From: Chrysemys picta bellii
Taxonomy: Eukaryota > Chordata > Testudines > Emydidae
Reading direction: 5' to 3'
Length of the DNA: 64,000 nucleotides
Assembly (NCBI RefSeq): GCF_011386835.1
Contig: NC_088792.1
Location: 219,514,394-219,578,393, forward strand
Positions 10,630-21,189 of the stretch are shown piece after piece. A model generated the notes under the pieces. The model worked only from the letters and a program-made list of their open reading frames with translations, had not been told where the DNA came from and ran no database searches. The stretch's first letter is position 1. Every line of letters begins with the position of its first letter. The translations under genes and the position numbers were made by a program.

Positions 10630-11381
10630 AAATTTTTATATATATATAAAATAAAAGTTGGTCTTAGTTGTTAAGGTAACTAGCTCTGCTTGCTACAGTT
10701 CATCTAGCTGTGAATATAACATGGGTGAATCCGTATGCAGTAAAATTATCATTCTTTCTATAAAATCAGTTTAGGTCATTGATTGAAGTTTGATGCAGCT
10801 TGGAAACACAGACTGCGCCATCTGATTGGAGCAATGGATAAGAGTGTCTGGGTCTCAGCCCGAGAACAAATTGATGAGCAACAAGCACAGTAAGGCAGGG
10901 AAGAATGAGTATTGAACAAAAGATGTGCCTCAAATGAACTAGTAAGCCAAAATGGGAAAAGGGTCCATCAAAATACATTGGAACCAGGTCTTTGCTCATG
11001 TACCTCTGGGAAACCTTTGATCATTTGTAAATTACAGTAGTACTAGCAGACATCAGTAAAAAAGAGTCTGCCAAGAATATAATTATAACATTGAACTTGT
11101 ATAAATTCAAAGTTTTTAGAATGTTTTTTGTTTTTTGTTGTTATTTTTAAAGTGTACACACTGGCTTAGACCTTTGTTTGTTTCAAGTTATTGTAACAGA
11201 AGATTATAAGGGCAAAGGTGCACTCCACAGCCTGCATTCATTACAATGGTAATATGGAATTCTGAGCATTGTCTTTTTGGTCCTAATTTTGCAAACTGAT
11301 ACCTGTGTATGATCCCACTCACTTCGGATTGAAAGACTGGGATCTGAGATTGTGGCAGTAAGAGGCATAGATGCAGGGAAA
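10630..11381. other. AT-rich DNA, no gene recognised
   Basis: Short (TA)n at about 10638-10648. No repeat or coding frame recognised. Confidence 0.5.
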
Positions 11382-11386
11382 GGCCT

Positions 11387-12596
11387 TGTGACGAAGCCCT
11401 CCATAAGGCTTTATGGAAAAATGCTTATGAATATATATGACATAACTGGAATATGTTCTATGCTACATATGCCACGTAACATATCTATGTAAAGGTTATG
11501 ATCTACTGAATCTATTAATCCTATCTGTATGCATGTATCATTTTTGTATTCGAAGTTATGAATATTGGCTGTGTACTGGCTTGATTTCTAAATAACCTTA
11601 GTAGAGCATTTGGTCAGTTCCCGGAGAAAGGAATGTGGAAATTAAGTACCTAATCAAGAAACACTTAAAGGACAATGAATCTTGCAATGCTCCAATCCAC
11701 ATAAGGAGTCTACTTGAGGATGTTAAGGTAGCTTGTGACCCCTGGCTGCTACCTGGTAAGAAACTGTGAGTCATGTATGGACATGTGACTTGCCCAGGTG
11801 ACTCCAAAACTCCATCTTGGAGCTTGACTTTGCATAGGAAAGAGGAGGGGGTCTCCCCCCAGAGAGAAAGTCTATTTAAGCCATGGGAGACCCCTCCATT
11901 TTGTCTTCAGCTGGCTAAAGAGAGAGCCTCTTCACCCCCCAGGGTACCTGAAAGAAACTGGAACAAAGGACAGTGACTGCAAGCGGTATGAGTGATTGCT
12001 GGACCAAGGCTAAAAGGAGATTAGTCTGTAAACTGGAGCATTCTGGAACTGGTGAGGATCTTATCTGTATTCAGTTTGATTAGACATAGATTTGCGTGTT
12101 TTATTTTATTTTGCTCGGTGACTTACTTTGTTCTGCACATTACTACCTGGAACCACTTAAATCCTTCTTTCTGTATTTAATAAAATCACTTTTTACTTAT
12201 TAATTAACTCAGAGTATATGTTAATACCTGGGTGGACAAACAGCTGTGCATATCTCTATATCAGTGTTATAGAGGGCGAACAATTTACAGAGTTTACCCT
12301 GTATAAGCTTTATACAGGGTAAAATGGATTTATTTGGGTTTAGACCCCACTGGGAGTTGTGCATCTGAGTGTTAAAGACAAGAACACTTCTGTAAGTTGC
12401 TTTCAGTTAAGCCTACAGCTGTTAGGGGATGTGATTCAGACCCGGGTCTGGGTTTGCAGCAGGCTAGCGAGTCTGGCTCAAACCAGGCAGGGCACTGAAG
12501 TCCTAAGCTGATGGGGCTGGAAAGCAGGGGCAGAAGTAGTCTTGGCACATCAGGTGGCAGTTCGCAAGGGGGGGTTCTGTGATCCAACCTGTCACA
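11387..12596 (+). mobile_element. Solo LTR, 1210 bp
   Basis: Starts TGTGACGAAG and ends CTGTCACA. A perfect 5-bp TSD GGCCT flanks it (11382-11386 and 12597-12601). The plus-strand promoter has a TATA-like TATTTAAG at 11873-11880, and AATAAA lies at 12179-12184, giving the usual U3-R-U5 order. An imperfect 31-base palindrome centred near 12308 lies in the U5 region. No retroviral genes adjoin it. Confidence 0.9.
12179..12184 (+). terminator. LTR polyadenylation signal AATAAA
   Basis: AATAAA about 300 bp downstream of the LTR TATA-like box, in the position expected for the R region of the LTR at 11387-12596. Confidence 0.7.
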
Positions 12597-12675
12597 GGCC
12601 TAAAAGACAAGTCCCCATACATTAGTAGTTTACCACAGATTTTTTTGCTTAGTTATACTTTGAAGACTGCTGTGA

Positions 12676-13299
12676 GCAGAGGCAGATTAAGGTTTCCTGG
12701 GGCCCTGGGTCAGAGCAAGTGGAGAGCCCCTTCCCACCCCTTCCATCTGCAGCCCCAGCCCCATTCCACCCCTTCTGCCTATGGCCCTGCCACAGCCCCA
12801 CCCCTTTCTTCCCCTTCCCTGGGGACTGCCCCTGTTCCATCCAGCACCCCGAATTCTGCCCCCAACACACACTGCAGCCTCGCAGCACCTTTCTGCCTCC
12901 CCCCACATTGTGGCCCCAAGACCTCAGAAGCTCTGTCCCCATGCCACGGCCCCGGGACGCAGCAGGGAGTGAGAGCTCCTCCAGTCCCACGGCTGCAGTG
13001 GGGGGTCCAGGTGCTGGAGCATCTCCTGCCCCACCTGCCTGGCGCATCTACTGGAGAGTGGGATTGGGTGCGGGGGCTAGCCCTGCCACTCCACAGCTTG
13101 GGGCAGGGTCAGGGGCTGCAGGGTTAAGGGAGACTTCCCGGTCCCACAGGGTTGGGTCCCTGGTCTGTTGCAGTCAGGGAATTTCCCTTGTCCCTCTGTG
13201 ATTGTAGGGTTGAAGCACTGCTCTGTGCACCCTGGTTTGTTATTTTAGGGCTGCTGATGGGCACAGGGATATTGCAGTCTGGTTGCAATAGCGTTGGGT
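12676..13299. mobile_element. GC-rich transposon-like sequence, left part
   Basis: An abrupt change to C/G-rich sequence starting GCAGAGGCAGATTAAGG, a start I recall from dispersed turtle elements. It is interrupted by the element 13300-13623 and seems to resume at 13624-13870. Long open frames on both strands here (up to 182 codons) reflect the stop-poor composition, not genes. Confidence 0.45.
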
Positions 13300-13623
13300 C
13301 AGGGCCAGCTCCAGGTTTTCTGCTGCTCCAAGCAGCGGGGGGAAAAAAATGGCGATCAGCGACACTTCGGCAGCAGCTCAATTGTGCCACTTCATTCTTC
13401 GGCGGCAGTTCGGTGGCGGGTCCGTCACTCCCTCTCTTCCTCTTCAGCTCCTTCTCTTCCTCTTCGGCGGCAGCTCAAAGAGAAAGAGAGGGACTGAGGG
13501 ACCCACCGTCGAATTCCCGCCGAAAACTCAGCCGTGCTGCCCTAATAGCGGATGGAGTGCCGCCCCTTTTTATTGGCCGCTCCAAGCACCTGCTTCCTTA
13601 GCTGGTGCCTGGAGCTGGCCCTG
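13300..13623. mobile_element. GC-rich non-autonomous DNA element, second copy type
   Basis: Ends CAGGGCCAGCTCCAGG and CCTGGAGCTGGCCCTG. Flanked by CGTTGGG (13292-13298) and CATTGGG (13624-13630), a tentative 7-bp TSD with one mismatch. Related at the termini to 10060-10305 and 52472-52892. Confidence 0.75.
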
Positions 13624-13870
13624 CATTGGGCTGTTGTTGCTTACAGGTGCAGGGTTACTTACGGGGACCACTGGGGGGGGGAGCTTCCCCATCCCGGAGC
13701 TTCTGCTGGGGATGGGGTCATGGGGCTACTGGGGAGGCAGGGCTTCCTCCGTCCTGCGGCTTCTGTCAGGGACATGGACAGGGTCAGGAGGCTGCGAGGG
13801 GGGTGGGGGTTCCCCCTCCCCACCCACCTGACGGCTGGGGCTCTGGGCTTCCACCAGTGTTGTTTTGATT
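13624..13870. mobile_element. GC-rich transposon-like sequence, right part
   Basis: G-rich sequence resembling the composition of 12676-13299; probably the remainder of the same element after the 13300-13623 insertion. The right terminus is not clear. Confidence 0.35.
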
Positions 13871-14009
13871 TTCTAGTATCCTTTTTTGTTGTATTTTTAT
13901 CTCTGGCCAAGATATGAATAAGATCATTTGCATAGCACTGAGAACAGAACAAACCAAGCACTAATCTTAGTTTAAAGTGTCTCCTAAGGTTTTTATTTTA
14001 TTAATTGTA

Positions 14010-14264
14010 CAGTAGTGATACTTCGACTGAGGCTCGGGAGCAGCAATTAGCTCTATGCTGTGTCTTCTGCGGCTCTTTGCCGAGCATAATATTAAAACAC
14101 TGTGTTTAATTATTAACCAATCAAGATGCTTTTATTCTGTTATTAACCAATTGTAGGTGATAAAATAAAAATACTTGGTCAGTCATTTTTCTGTGAGAAT
14201 AATATATAATATAAATATTTCTCCATCATACTGTTTGAATATGAATATATAATACTATAGTGAA
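14010..14264 (+). mobile_element. hAT element copy A, left part
   Basis: Sequence from CAGTAGTGATACTTCGACTG to the CR1 insertion point. It matches the element at 37925-38121 throughout (ATTATTAACCAATC, ATACTTGGTCAGTCATTTT). Non-coding. The remainder is at 16910-17000. Confidence 0.8.
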
Positions 14265-14640
14265 TCATAGAGTCATAGAACTGAAAGGGACCTTGAGAGG
14301 TCATCTAGTGCAGTCCCCTGCATTCAAGGCAGGACTAAGTATTATCTAGACCGTTCCTGACAGGTGTTTGTCTAACCTGCTCTTTAAAATCTCCAATGAT
14401 GGAGATTCCACAGCCTCCCTAGGCAATTTGTTCCAGTGCTTAACTAACCTGACAGTTTGGACATTTTTCCTAATGTCCAACCTACACCGCCCTTGCTGCA
14501 ATTTAAGCCCATTGCTTCTTGTCCTATCCTCAGAGGTTAAGAAGAACATTTTTTCTCCCTCCTCCTGTAACAACCTTTTATGTGCTTGAAAACTGTTATC
14601 ATGTCCCCTCTCGGTCTTCTCTTTTTCAGACTAAACAAAC

Positions 14641-15429
14641 TCAATTTTTTTTCAATCTTCCCTCATAGGTCATGTTTTCTAGACCTTTAATTAGTTTTGT
14701 TGCTCTTCTCTGGACTTTCTCCAATTTGTCCACATCTTTCCTGAAATGTGGCACCAAGAACTGGACACAATGCTCCAGTTGATGCCTAATCCGCACAGAG
14801 TAGGAAGGAAGAATTACTTCTCGTGTCTTGCTTACAATACTTCTGCTAATACATCCCAGAATGATCTTTGCTTTTTTTGCAAGAGTGTTACACTGTTGAC
14901 TCATATTTAGCTTGTGATCCACTATGACCCCCAGATCCCTTCCCACAGTACTCCTTCCTAAGCAGTCATTTCCCATTTTGTATGTGTGCAACTGATTGTT
15001 CCTTCCTAAGTGGAGTACTTTGCATTTGTCCTTATTGATTTTCATCCTATTTACTTCAGACCATTTCTCCAGTTTGTCCAAATCATTTTGAATTTTAATC
15101 CTATCCTCCAAAGCACTTGCAACCTCTCCCAGATTGGTATAATCCCCAAACTTTATAAGTGTACTTTCTATGCCATTATCTAAATCACTGATGAAGATAT
15201 TGAACAGAACTGGACCCAGAACCGATCTCTGCGAGATCCCACTCATTATGCCCTTACAGCATGACGGTGAACCACTGATAACTACTCTCTGGGAATGATT
15301 TTCCAACCAGTTATGCACCCAGCTGTTAGTAGCTTCATCTAGGTTGTATTTCCCTAGTTTGTTTGTGAGAAGGTCATGCGAGACAGTATCAAAAGCCTTA
15401 CTAAAGTCAAGATATACCACATCTACCAC
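14641..15429 (-). pseudogene. CR1 reverse transcriptase, C-terminal half, broken
   Basis: An open frame of 262 codons showing VDVVYLDFSKAFDTVSHDLL (palm motif with the first catalytic Asp), SVLGPVLFNIFISDLD, and later NRMKINKDKCKVLHLGRNN. The catalytic FADD box is replaced by FGDYTN near 15138-15149, so the second of the two adjacent aspartates is lost and the enzyme is inactive. The start used by any translation tool here is not the true ORF2 start. Confidence 0.9.
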
Positions 15430-15519
15430 TCCCCCCCATCCACAAAGCTTGTTACCCTGTCAAAGAAAGCTATCAGGTTGGTTTGACATGATTTCTTCTT
15501 GACAAATCCATGCTGACTG

Positions 15520-15962
15520 TTACTTATCATTATCTTCTAGGTATTTGGAAATCGATTTCTTAATTATTTGCTCCATTGTCTTTCCGGGTACAGAAGTTAA
15601 GCTGACTGGTCTGCAATTCTCTGGTTTGTCCTTATTTCCCTTTTTATAGATGGGCACTATATTTCCCTTTTCCAGTCTTCTGAAATGTCTCCAGTCTTCC
15701 ATGACTTTTCAAGGATAATTGCTAATGGCTCAGATATCTCCTCAGTTAGCTCCTTGAGGATTCTAGGATGCATTTCATCAGGCCCTGATGATTTGAAGAC
15801 ATCTAACTTGTCTAAGTAATTTTTGTCTTGTTCTTTCCCTATTTTAGACTCTGATCCTACCTTATTTTCACTGGCATTCACTATATTAGACGTCCAATCG
15901 CCACTAACCTTCTTGATGAAAACCGAAACAAAGAAGTCATTAAGCACCTCTGCCATTTCCAC
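15520..15962 (-). pseudogene. CR1 ORF2, region before the polymerase palm, frameshifted
   Basis: Two overlapping frames with [19 protein letters not shown] and KKGNKDKPENCRPVSLTSVP, both standard CR1 reverse transcriptase N-terminal motifs. They are in different frames, showing a frameshift near 15700. Confidence 0.88.
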
Positions 15963-16204
15963 ATATTCTGTTATTGTCTTTCCCCGCTCATTGAGTAACA
16001 GACCTACTCTGTCCTTGGTCTTCCTCTTGCTTCTAATGCATTTGTATAATGTTTTCTTGTTACCCTTTATGTCCCTAGCTAGTTTGATCTCATTTTGTGC
16101 CTTGGCCTTTCTAATTTTGTCCCTACATACTTGTGTTATTTGTTTATATTCATCCTTTGTAATTTGCCTGAGTTTCCACTTTTTGTAGGACTCTTTTTTG
16201 AGTT

Positions 16205-16784
16205 TTAGATCATTGAAGAGCTCCTGGTTAAGCAGGGTGGTCTCTTGCCATACTTCCTATCTTTCCTACACAGTGGGGTAGTTTGCTCTTGTGCCCTTAA
16301 TAATGTCTCTTTGAAAAACTGCCAACTGTCTTCAGTTGTTTTTCCCCTTAGACTTGCTTCCCATGGGATTTTATCTACAAACTTCCTGAGTTTGCTAAAA
16401 TCTGCCTTCTTGAAATCCATTATCTTTATTGTGCTGTTCTCCCTCCTACCATTCCTTAGAATCATGAACTCTCCTTCAGCCAAGTTGCCTTCCACTTTCA
16501 AATTCTCAACCAGTTCCGCCCTATTTGTTAAAATCAAATCTAGAGTAGCCTCCCCCCAGTAGCCTTCTCCACCTTCTGAAATAAAAAAAATTGTCTCCAA
16601 TACATTCCAATAACTTGTTGGATAATCTGTGCCCTGCTGTGTTATTTTCCCAACAGATGTCTGGGTAGTTGAAGTCCCTCATCACCACCAAGTCCTGTGC
16701 TTTGGATGCTTTTGTTAGTTGTTTAAAAAAAGTCTCATCCACCTCTTCTTCCGGGTTTGGTGGTCTGTAGTAGACTCCTAGCAT
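16205..16784 (-). pseudogene. CR1 ORF2 endonuclease C-terminal part, frameshifted
   Basis: Frames contain [33 protein letters not shown] (an endonuclease motif; R for the usual G before the DFN) and [20 protein letters not shown]. Two frames overlap near 16560, so a frameshift is present. Confidence 0.88.
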
Positions 16785-16909
16785 GACACCACCCTTGTTT
16801 TTTTACCCCTTTTAGCCTAACCCAGAGACTTTCAACAAGTCTGTCTCTTATTTCTATCTCAACCTCAATAAAATAATGAATAAATGAATAATGAAACCTC
16901 AATGAATGT

Positions 16910-17000
16910 CAATAAAATAATGAATTCACACAACTGTGGCTCTTTTGGATAATGTTATTGATAATTTGGCTCCTGGACCACTGAGGTCTGAGTAACAGCT
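16910..17000 (+). mobile_element. hAT element copy A, right part
   Basis: Resumes the hAT interrupted at 14264: AATGAATTCACACAACTG and GATAATTTGGCTCCTG match 38380-38440 of copy B. Ends near GAGGTCTGAGTAACAGCTG; the terminal bases differ from copy B and I could not confirm the TSD. Confidence 0.75.
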
Positions 17001-18342
17001 GGTGTAAAGTAAGGATGAAATAAAAAGGATGAAATTAACTGTTGTATGTTAAATATCAATTTACTTGTAAAAATAGATTTACTAAGATTTAACCATGCAG
17101 GTAATTATCTACCATATTGTTGTTTTCAAAAGCATTAATTTAACAACCTAGGAAACTGAAACCCTTTATCTATATGGATTGTGATACTGGTATGCCCAAT
17201 TTCATTTAGCATGTAAATATTTTCCATGTTTTTATGCTATTTTGGAAAACAATCCTTGAGCTATGTAACAGTTATAGTACACGTCATGAAAACAGATGTC
17301 AGTTACATGTCATATTTTGTTGTACTGAGCTGAGACTACACGAGTTCTGTTCTGGCCTTTATTTCCATGATCCATCCCGATTTGAGATCTGATTAGTACT
17401 AGGGTTAGAGGTGCAAAGGGAGAATTGGAACCTTTTTCATTATATTTCATGAAAAATAAGAACACATATGCGACCAGATGTTAGGCTCCGCTCCACCCGC
17501 TTGGCAACACTCCAGCACCACAAGGGGCCATAAAGGAGCCCTAAACAGGAAGATGAGGATTCCACTTATGTAGCAGTGGTATATAACTAGCATAGTTGCC
17601 CACCCCTTAGTAGCCCTCAACATAAGGGAGTATGATCAGGAAGAAGGCAAGATTGTCATGCTGTTTCATTAGCTTGATCTTTGGCTTTGTAACAGCCCCA
17701 TGTCACCCATTATGGATTGGTTTAAATTACAACTATCAGTAAGTTGCTCTAACTTCTGCTGGGGGATAAACTGGCTTGCCTCAAGGCCGGGAGTGCATAA
17801 AGGTGGTGTAGAGCCACCTCTACTACCACCTTAGGTCCTGTGACAAGTAGTGGTTGGCCAGACCTAAGGAGCAGGACTATAATTTCATTCTGTCTTCCCT
17901 CTTAGTTATCCACATGATCATATACAGCAAGCAACTATAAATTGTGTCGATTATGGAGGTTCAGTGTCAAACTAAGAGAATGAAGCTCAAGTGATTTGCA
18001 TTTCTCCCCAAATCTAATGTTGAAGTTGTAGCTCCAACTTAGAATTATAGATATTTAATACACACTACAACATAACTGTTCCTGGGGCTTACAAACTCTC
18101 ATATGGGAGCTCTTGACCGCGGAGAGTGAACAAATTAACCATAGACAGACGTGACATCTACGTGGAAAGAAGAATGCTAGGCAAAGGTTGTCTAATTAAA
18201 TTAAACCAAACATAACTGAGATTTAACTCAGGTGATACCCTGATGCAATAGAGATTGGGGCAATGCAAGTAGATGGATTAGAAACTGTTTTTCTACTTTT
18301 AATGTCATTTTTACATGTGAAAAGGTTTTGGATCAGATATTT
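17001..18342. other. AT-rich DNA, no gene recognised
   Basis: A less AT-rich block near 17460-17870 could be an old repeat, but I could not identify it. No coding frame of note. Confidence 0.4.
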
Positions 18343-18363
18343 TATATATATATATATATATAT
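18343..18363. repeat. (TA)n microsatellite
   Basis: Uninterrupted TA dinucleotides over about 20 bp. Confidence 0.95.
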
Positions 18364-18762
18364 GTACACATAAAAATGCAACTCTAGTTATCAAGAAAAC
18401 ATATTTTATGGCTTGATGTCATCAGAAGTTATGCCTTTATTTTTGCATTTTCCTACAAAATGTTGATGCTGATGATTTACAACCATCATACAGCACTACA
18501 TGAAGAAATAAGAAAGCGTCTCTGAACTGGCAGGATATTTTCCACATCGAAGAACTTCAGCAAGAAATAGGATTCTTTTAAAAATGATTGAAATATGAGG
18601 GATGGGAAGTAGTTTATTATCTAGGATGGGCTGCATCTGTTTGTCTCTGCAATATTTGGAAGATTACTTTTGTGATGGAATAAGGGCACTACTTCTTCTT
18701 TTGTATGGTGATAGTGAAACAGTGAATGCAACGGTGTGACTATAGTAGGATCTTAAGGTCTC

Positions 18763-19044
18763 TTATCCAGTCCAGAACGGAGGGGGTAGCCATGCGAATG
18801 GCTGTGACACCTCCAGGAAGAGGATAGATTGTGCAATCATCCGTAATGTGTTTGGCAGTTTGCACCATGCACAGTTGCAGTTCTGTAATTCTCTCACTTT
18901 CCATCTATGGAGTAAGTATGCCCACCTTCCATGCCGGATGCGGATATGGTGTACAGTTGTCCATATGCACTGTGGGGAGGAGAAGCCTGGCATTTGCACA
19001 GTTGGGTTGTTGATTAGATTTTTGTTTGGAAAGTCGGCAGTCAC
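18763..19044 (-). pseudogene. Non-LTR retrotransposon ORF2 C-terminal fragment (jockey/RTE-like)
   Basis: The frame includes NNPTVQMPGFSSPQCIWTTV, then RIRHGRWAYLLHRWKV and NCNCAWC. This follows the order of the C-terminal region after the reverse transcriptase in many non-LTR elements (PG.LPR..W, then RTG.G....L.KWG, then C.CG). The region is diverged, and the zinc-like cysteine pattern is partly lost. A non-CR1 origin is inferred. Confidence 0.5.
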
Positions 19045-19256
19045 TCAGACTTCAGACCACCTTCTGCAAACATCCTTACCTTCTGCAAGGAGGGCTGTGG
19101 TCCGAGACCAGAAGAGTTTTCTTTATTTTAGTCGGTGATGGGGGGCGGGGGTGTTCTTGGTCATGGTGGAGCAGTAGTGTGGTGTTTGCCATGATCTTTA
19201 AGTACTCCCTAACTGTCGTGTACTGACATCTAAATACTTGAAATAACTTTGTACAT

Positions 19257-19310
19257 AGGAGTTGCCTTGCTGGATCAGAGTGGTCCATCTAGTCCACTGT
19301 CCTATCTTTT
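19257..19310 (-). mobile_element. CR1 3'-end fragment
   Basis: CTGGATCAGAGTGGTCCATC and the following TAGTCCACTGTCC match the complement of a CR1 3' untranslated region. It abuts the plus-strand CR1 that begins about 19312. Confidence 0.6.
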
Positions 19311-19311
19311 A

Positions 19312-19614
19312 TTTAATCTATTTATTACTGACCTCGGAACCGAATGTAGGAGTGTGCTGATAAAGTTTGCAGATGACACAAAGTTGGGAGGTATTGCCAA
19401 TTCGGAGAAGGATCGGAATATCCTGCAGGGAGATTTGGATGACCTTGTAAACTGGAGTAATAGTAATAGGATGAAATTTAATAGTGAGAAGTGTAAGGTT
19501 ATGCATTTAGGGATGACTAACAAGAATTTTAGTTATAAGCTGGGGACGCATCGGTTGGAAGTAACAGAAGAGGAGAAGGACCTTGGAGTCCTGGTTGATC
19601 GCAGGATGACTATG
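19312..19614 (+). pseudogene. CR1 reverse transcriptase, central part (interrupted)
   Basis: Open frame with LFNLFITDLGTECRSVLIKF, then the intact catalytic box FADDTKLGG at 19366-19392, and NRMKFNSEKCKVMHLG. The element is 5'-truncated just upstream. The frame ends at VDRRMTM, where a 284-bp transposon has inserted; it resumes at 19899 with SRQCDVAVKKANAVLGCIRR. The two pieces belong to one ancestral frame, and the copy is dead through truncation and insertion. Confidence 0.9.
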
Positions 19615-19898
19615 GCTACATCTACACTACAGGGGGGAGTCGATTTAAGATACGCAAATTCAGCTACGTGAATAGCGTAGCTGAATTCGACGTATCGCAG
19701 TCGACTTACCCCGCTGTGAGGATGGCGGCAAAATCGACCTCTGCGGCTTCCTGTCGACGGCGCTTACTCCCACCTCCGCTGGTGGAGTAAGAGCGTCGAT
19801 TCGGGGATCGATTGTCGCGTCCCGACGGGGCGCGATAAATCGATCCCCGAGAGGTCGATTTCTACCCGCCGATTCAGGCGGGTAGTGTAGACCTAGCT
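19615..19898. mobile_element. CpG-rich MITE inserted in CR1 ORF2, 284 bp
   Basis: Ends GCTACATCTACACTAC and, complemented at the right, GCTAGGTCTACACTAC, with an extra T at the boundary. TATG is repeated at 19611-19614 and 19899-19902, and the CR1 frame is restored if one copy is removed, so the TSD is about 4 bp. Interior hairpins occur, for example AATTCAGCTACG with CGTAGCTGAATT at 19659-19690. The superfamily is unclear to me. Confidence 0.82.
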
Positions 19899-20457
19899 TA
19901 TGAGTCGGCAATGTGACGTGGCCGTGAAAAAAGCTAATGCGGTCTTGGGATGCATTAGGCGAGGTATTTCTAGTAGGGATAAGGAGGTGCTGGTTCCATT
20001 ATACAAGGCACTGGTGAGACCTCATTTGGAGTACTGTATGCAGTTCTGGTCTCCCATGTTTAAAAAGGATGAATTCAAACTGGAATGGGTACAGAGAAGG
20101 GCCACTAGGATGATCCGAGGAATGGAAAACCTGTCGTGTGAAAGGAGACTCGAGGAGCTCGGTTTGTTTACCTTAACCAAAAGAAGGCTGAGGGGGGATA
20201 TGATTGCTCTCTTTAAATATATCAGAGGGATAAATACCAGAGAGGGAGAGGAATTATTTCAGCTCAGTACTAATGTGGACAAGAGAACAAATGGATATAA
20301 ACTGGCCGTCGGGAAGTTTAGGCTTGAATTTAGACGAAGGTTTCTAACCATCAGAGGGGTGAAATTCTGGAACAGCCTTCCGAGGGAAACAGTGGGGGCG
20401 AAAGACCTCTCTGGCTTTAAGATTAAGCTTGATAAGTTTATGGAGGGGATGGTTTGA
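19899..20457 (+). pseudogene. CR1 ORF2 C-terminal part, continued
   Basis: Continuation of the frame broken at 19614. It shows YKALVRPHLEYCMQFWSP, VQRRATRMIRGMENLSCERR, RLRGDMIALFKYIRG and a terminal FWNSLPRETV...FKIKLDKFMEGMV before the stop at 20455-20457. The thumb and connection region is undamaged, suggesting a fairly young insertion. Confidence 0.92.
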
Positions 20458-20915
20458 TGGGATAACGTGATTTTAGTCAATAGGTCAATAACGGGCCATC
20501 GCTGGTAATTAGTAACAATGGTCAATGATGGGATATTAAAAGTTACTACAGAGAACTTTTTCCGGAGGGTCTGGCTGGAGAATCTTGCCCGCATGCTCAG
20601 GGTTCACCTGATCACCATATTTGGGGTTGGGAAGGAATTTTCCTCCAGGGTAGATTGGCAGAGGCCCTGGAGGTTTTTCGCCTTCCTCTGCAGCATGGGG
20701 CAGGGGTTGCTTGCTGGGCAGGGGTCGCTTGCTGGAGGATTCTCTGCGACTTGAAGTCTTTAAATCATGATTTGGGGACTTCAACAGCTGAGTCAAGGGA
20801 GAGAATTATTCCAGGAGTGGGTGGGTCAGCTTTTGTGGCCTGCATCATGCGGGAGGTCAGACTAGATGATCATAATGGTCCCTTCTGACCTTAAAGTCTA
20901 TGAGTCTATGAGTAC
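20458..20915 (+). mobile_element. CR1 3' untranslated region and tail
   Basis: Runs from the ORF2 stop through TTGGGAAGGAATTTTCC and GTCAGACTAGATGATC to the tail repeats TCTATGAG at 20898-20913. This is the standard CR1 3' end. Confidence 0.9.
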
Positions 20916-20929
20916 CAGCTGCCTCAGAA

Positions 20930-21185
20930 GAAGGCGGGAGAAACTCTGAAGCAGGAGCTTATGGGATAATTGGATCCCAGAAAAAGTTTCTTCCTAACCT
21001 CCATAGAGGTTTTCTTATGCTCTGAAGCCTGAGGGTTTTTATTTTTAATCTTTGCTATTACAATTTAAGATATGCTTGATATCCATATAAACATCCTCTC
21101 CTTTTATGAATTCCACTAAGCTGTTGGCCTCAATGATTTCCTGGGGCAATGTGTTTGAATTTCTGGTGACCATATCAAAGTTTTG
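20930..21185 (-). mobile_element. CR1 3' part, minus strand, old
   Basis: Minus-strand frame reads NTLPQEIIEANSLVEF, the end of a CR1 ORF2 (compare NSLPEEVVKARTITGF at 42061-42423). The plus text TTTCTTCCTAACCTCC near 20988 belongs to the same 3' region. Diverged, and head-to-head with the preceding plus-strand CR1. Confidence 0.7.
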
Positions 21186-21189
21186 GTTT

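Larger units (their letters stand above)
14265..16870 (-). mobile_element. CR1 retrotransposon, 5'-truncated, inserted in hAT copy A
   Basis: A minus-strand CR1 whose 3' end (complement TCATAGAGTCATAGAA) is at 14265. Moving up on the minus strand come the end of ORF2, reverse transcriptase and part of the apurinic endonuclease. ORF1 and the start of ORF2 are missing. About 2.6 kb remains, one of the longest retrotransposon copies in the window. Confidence 0.92.

Noticed and set aside
12579..13201. Frames of 132-182 codons on both strands
   Set aside because: Proline-rich, low-complexity translation of C/G-rich transposon DNA; open in several frames at once.
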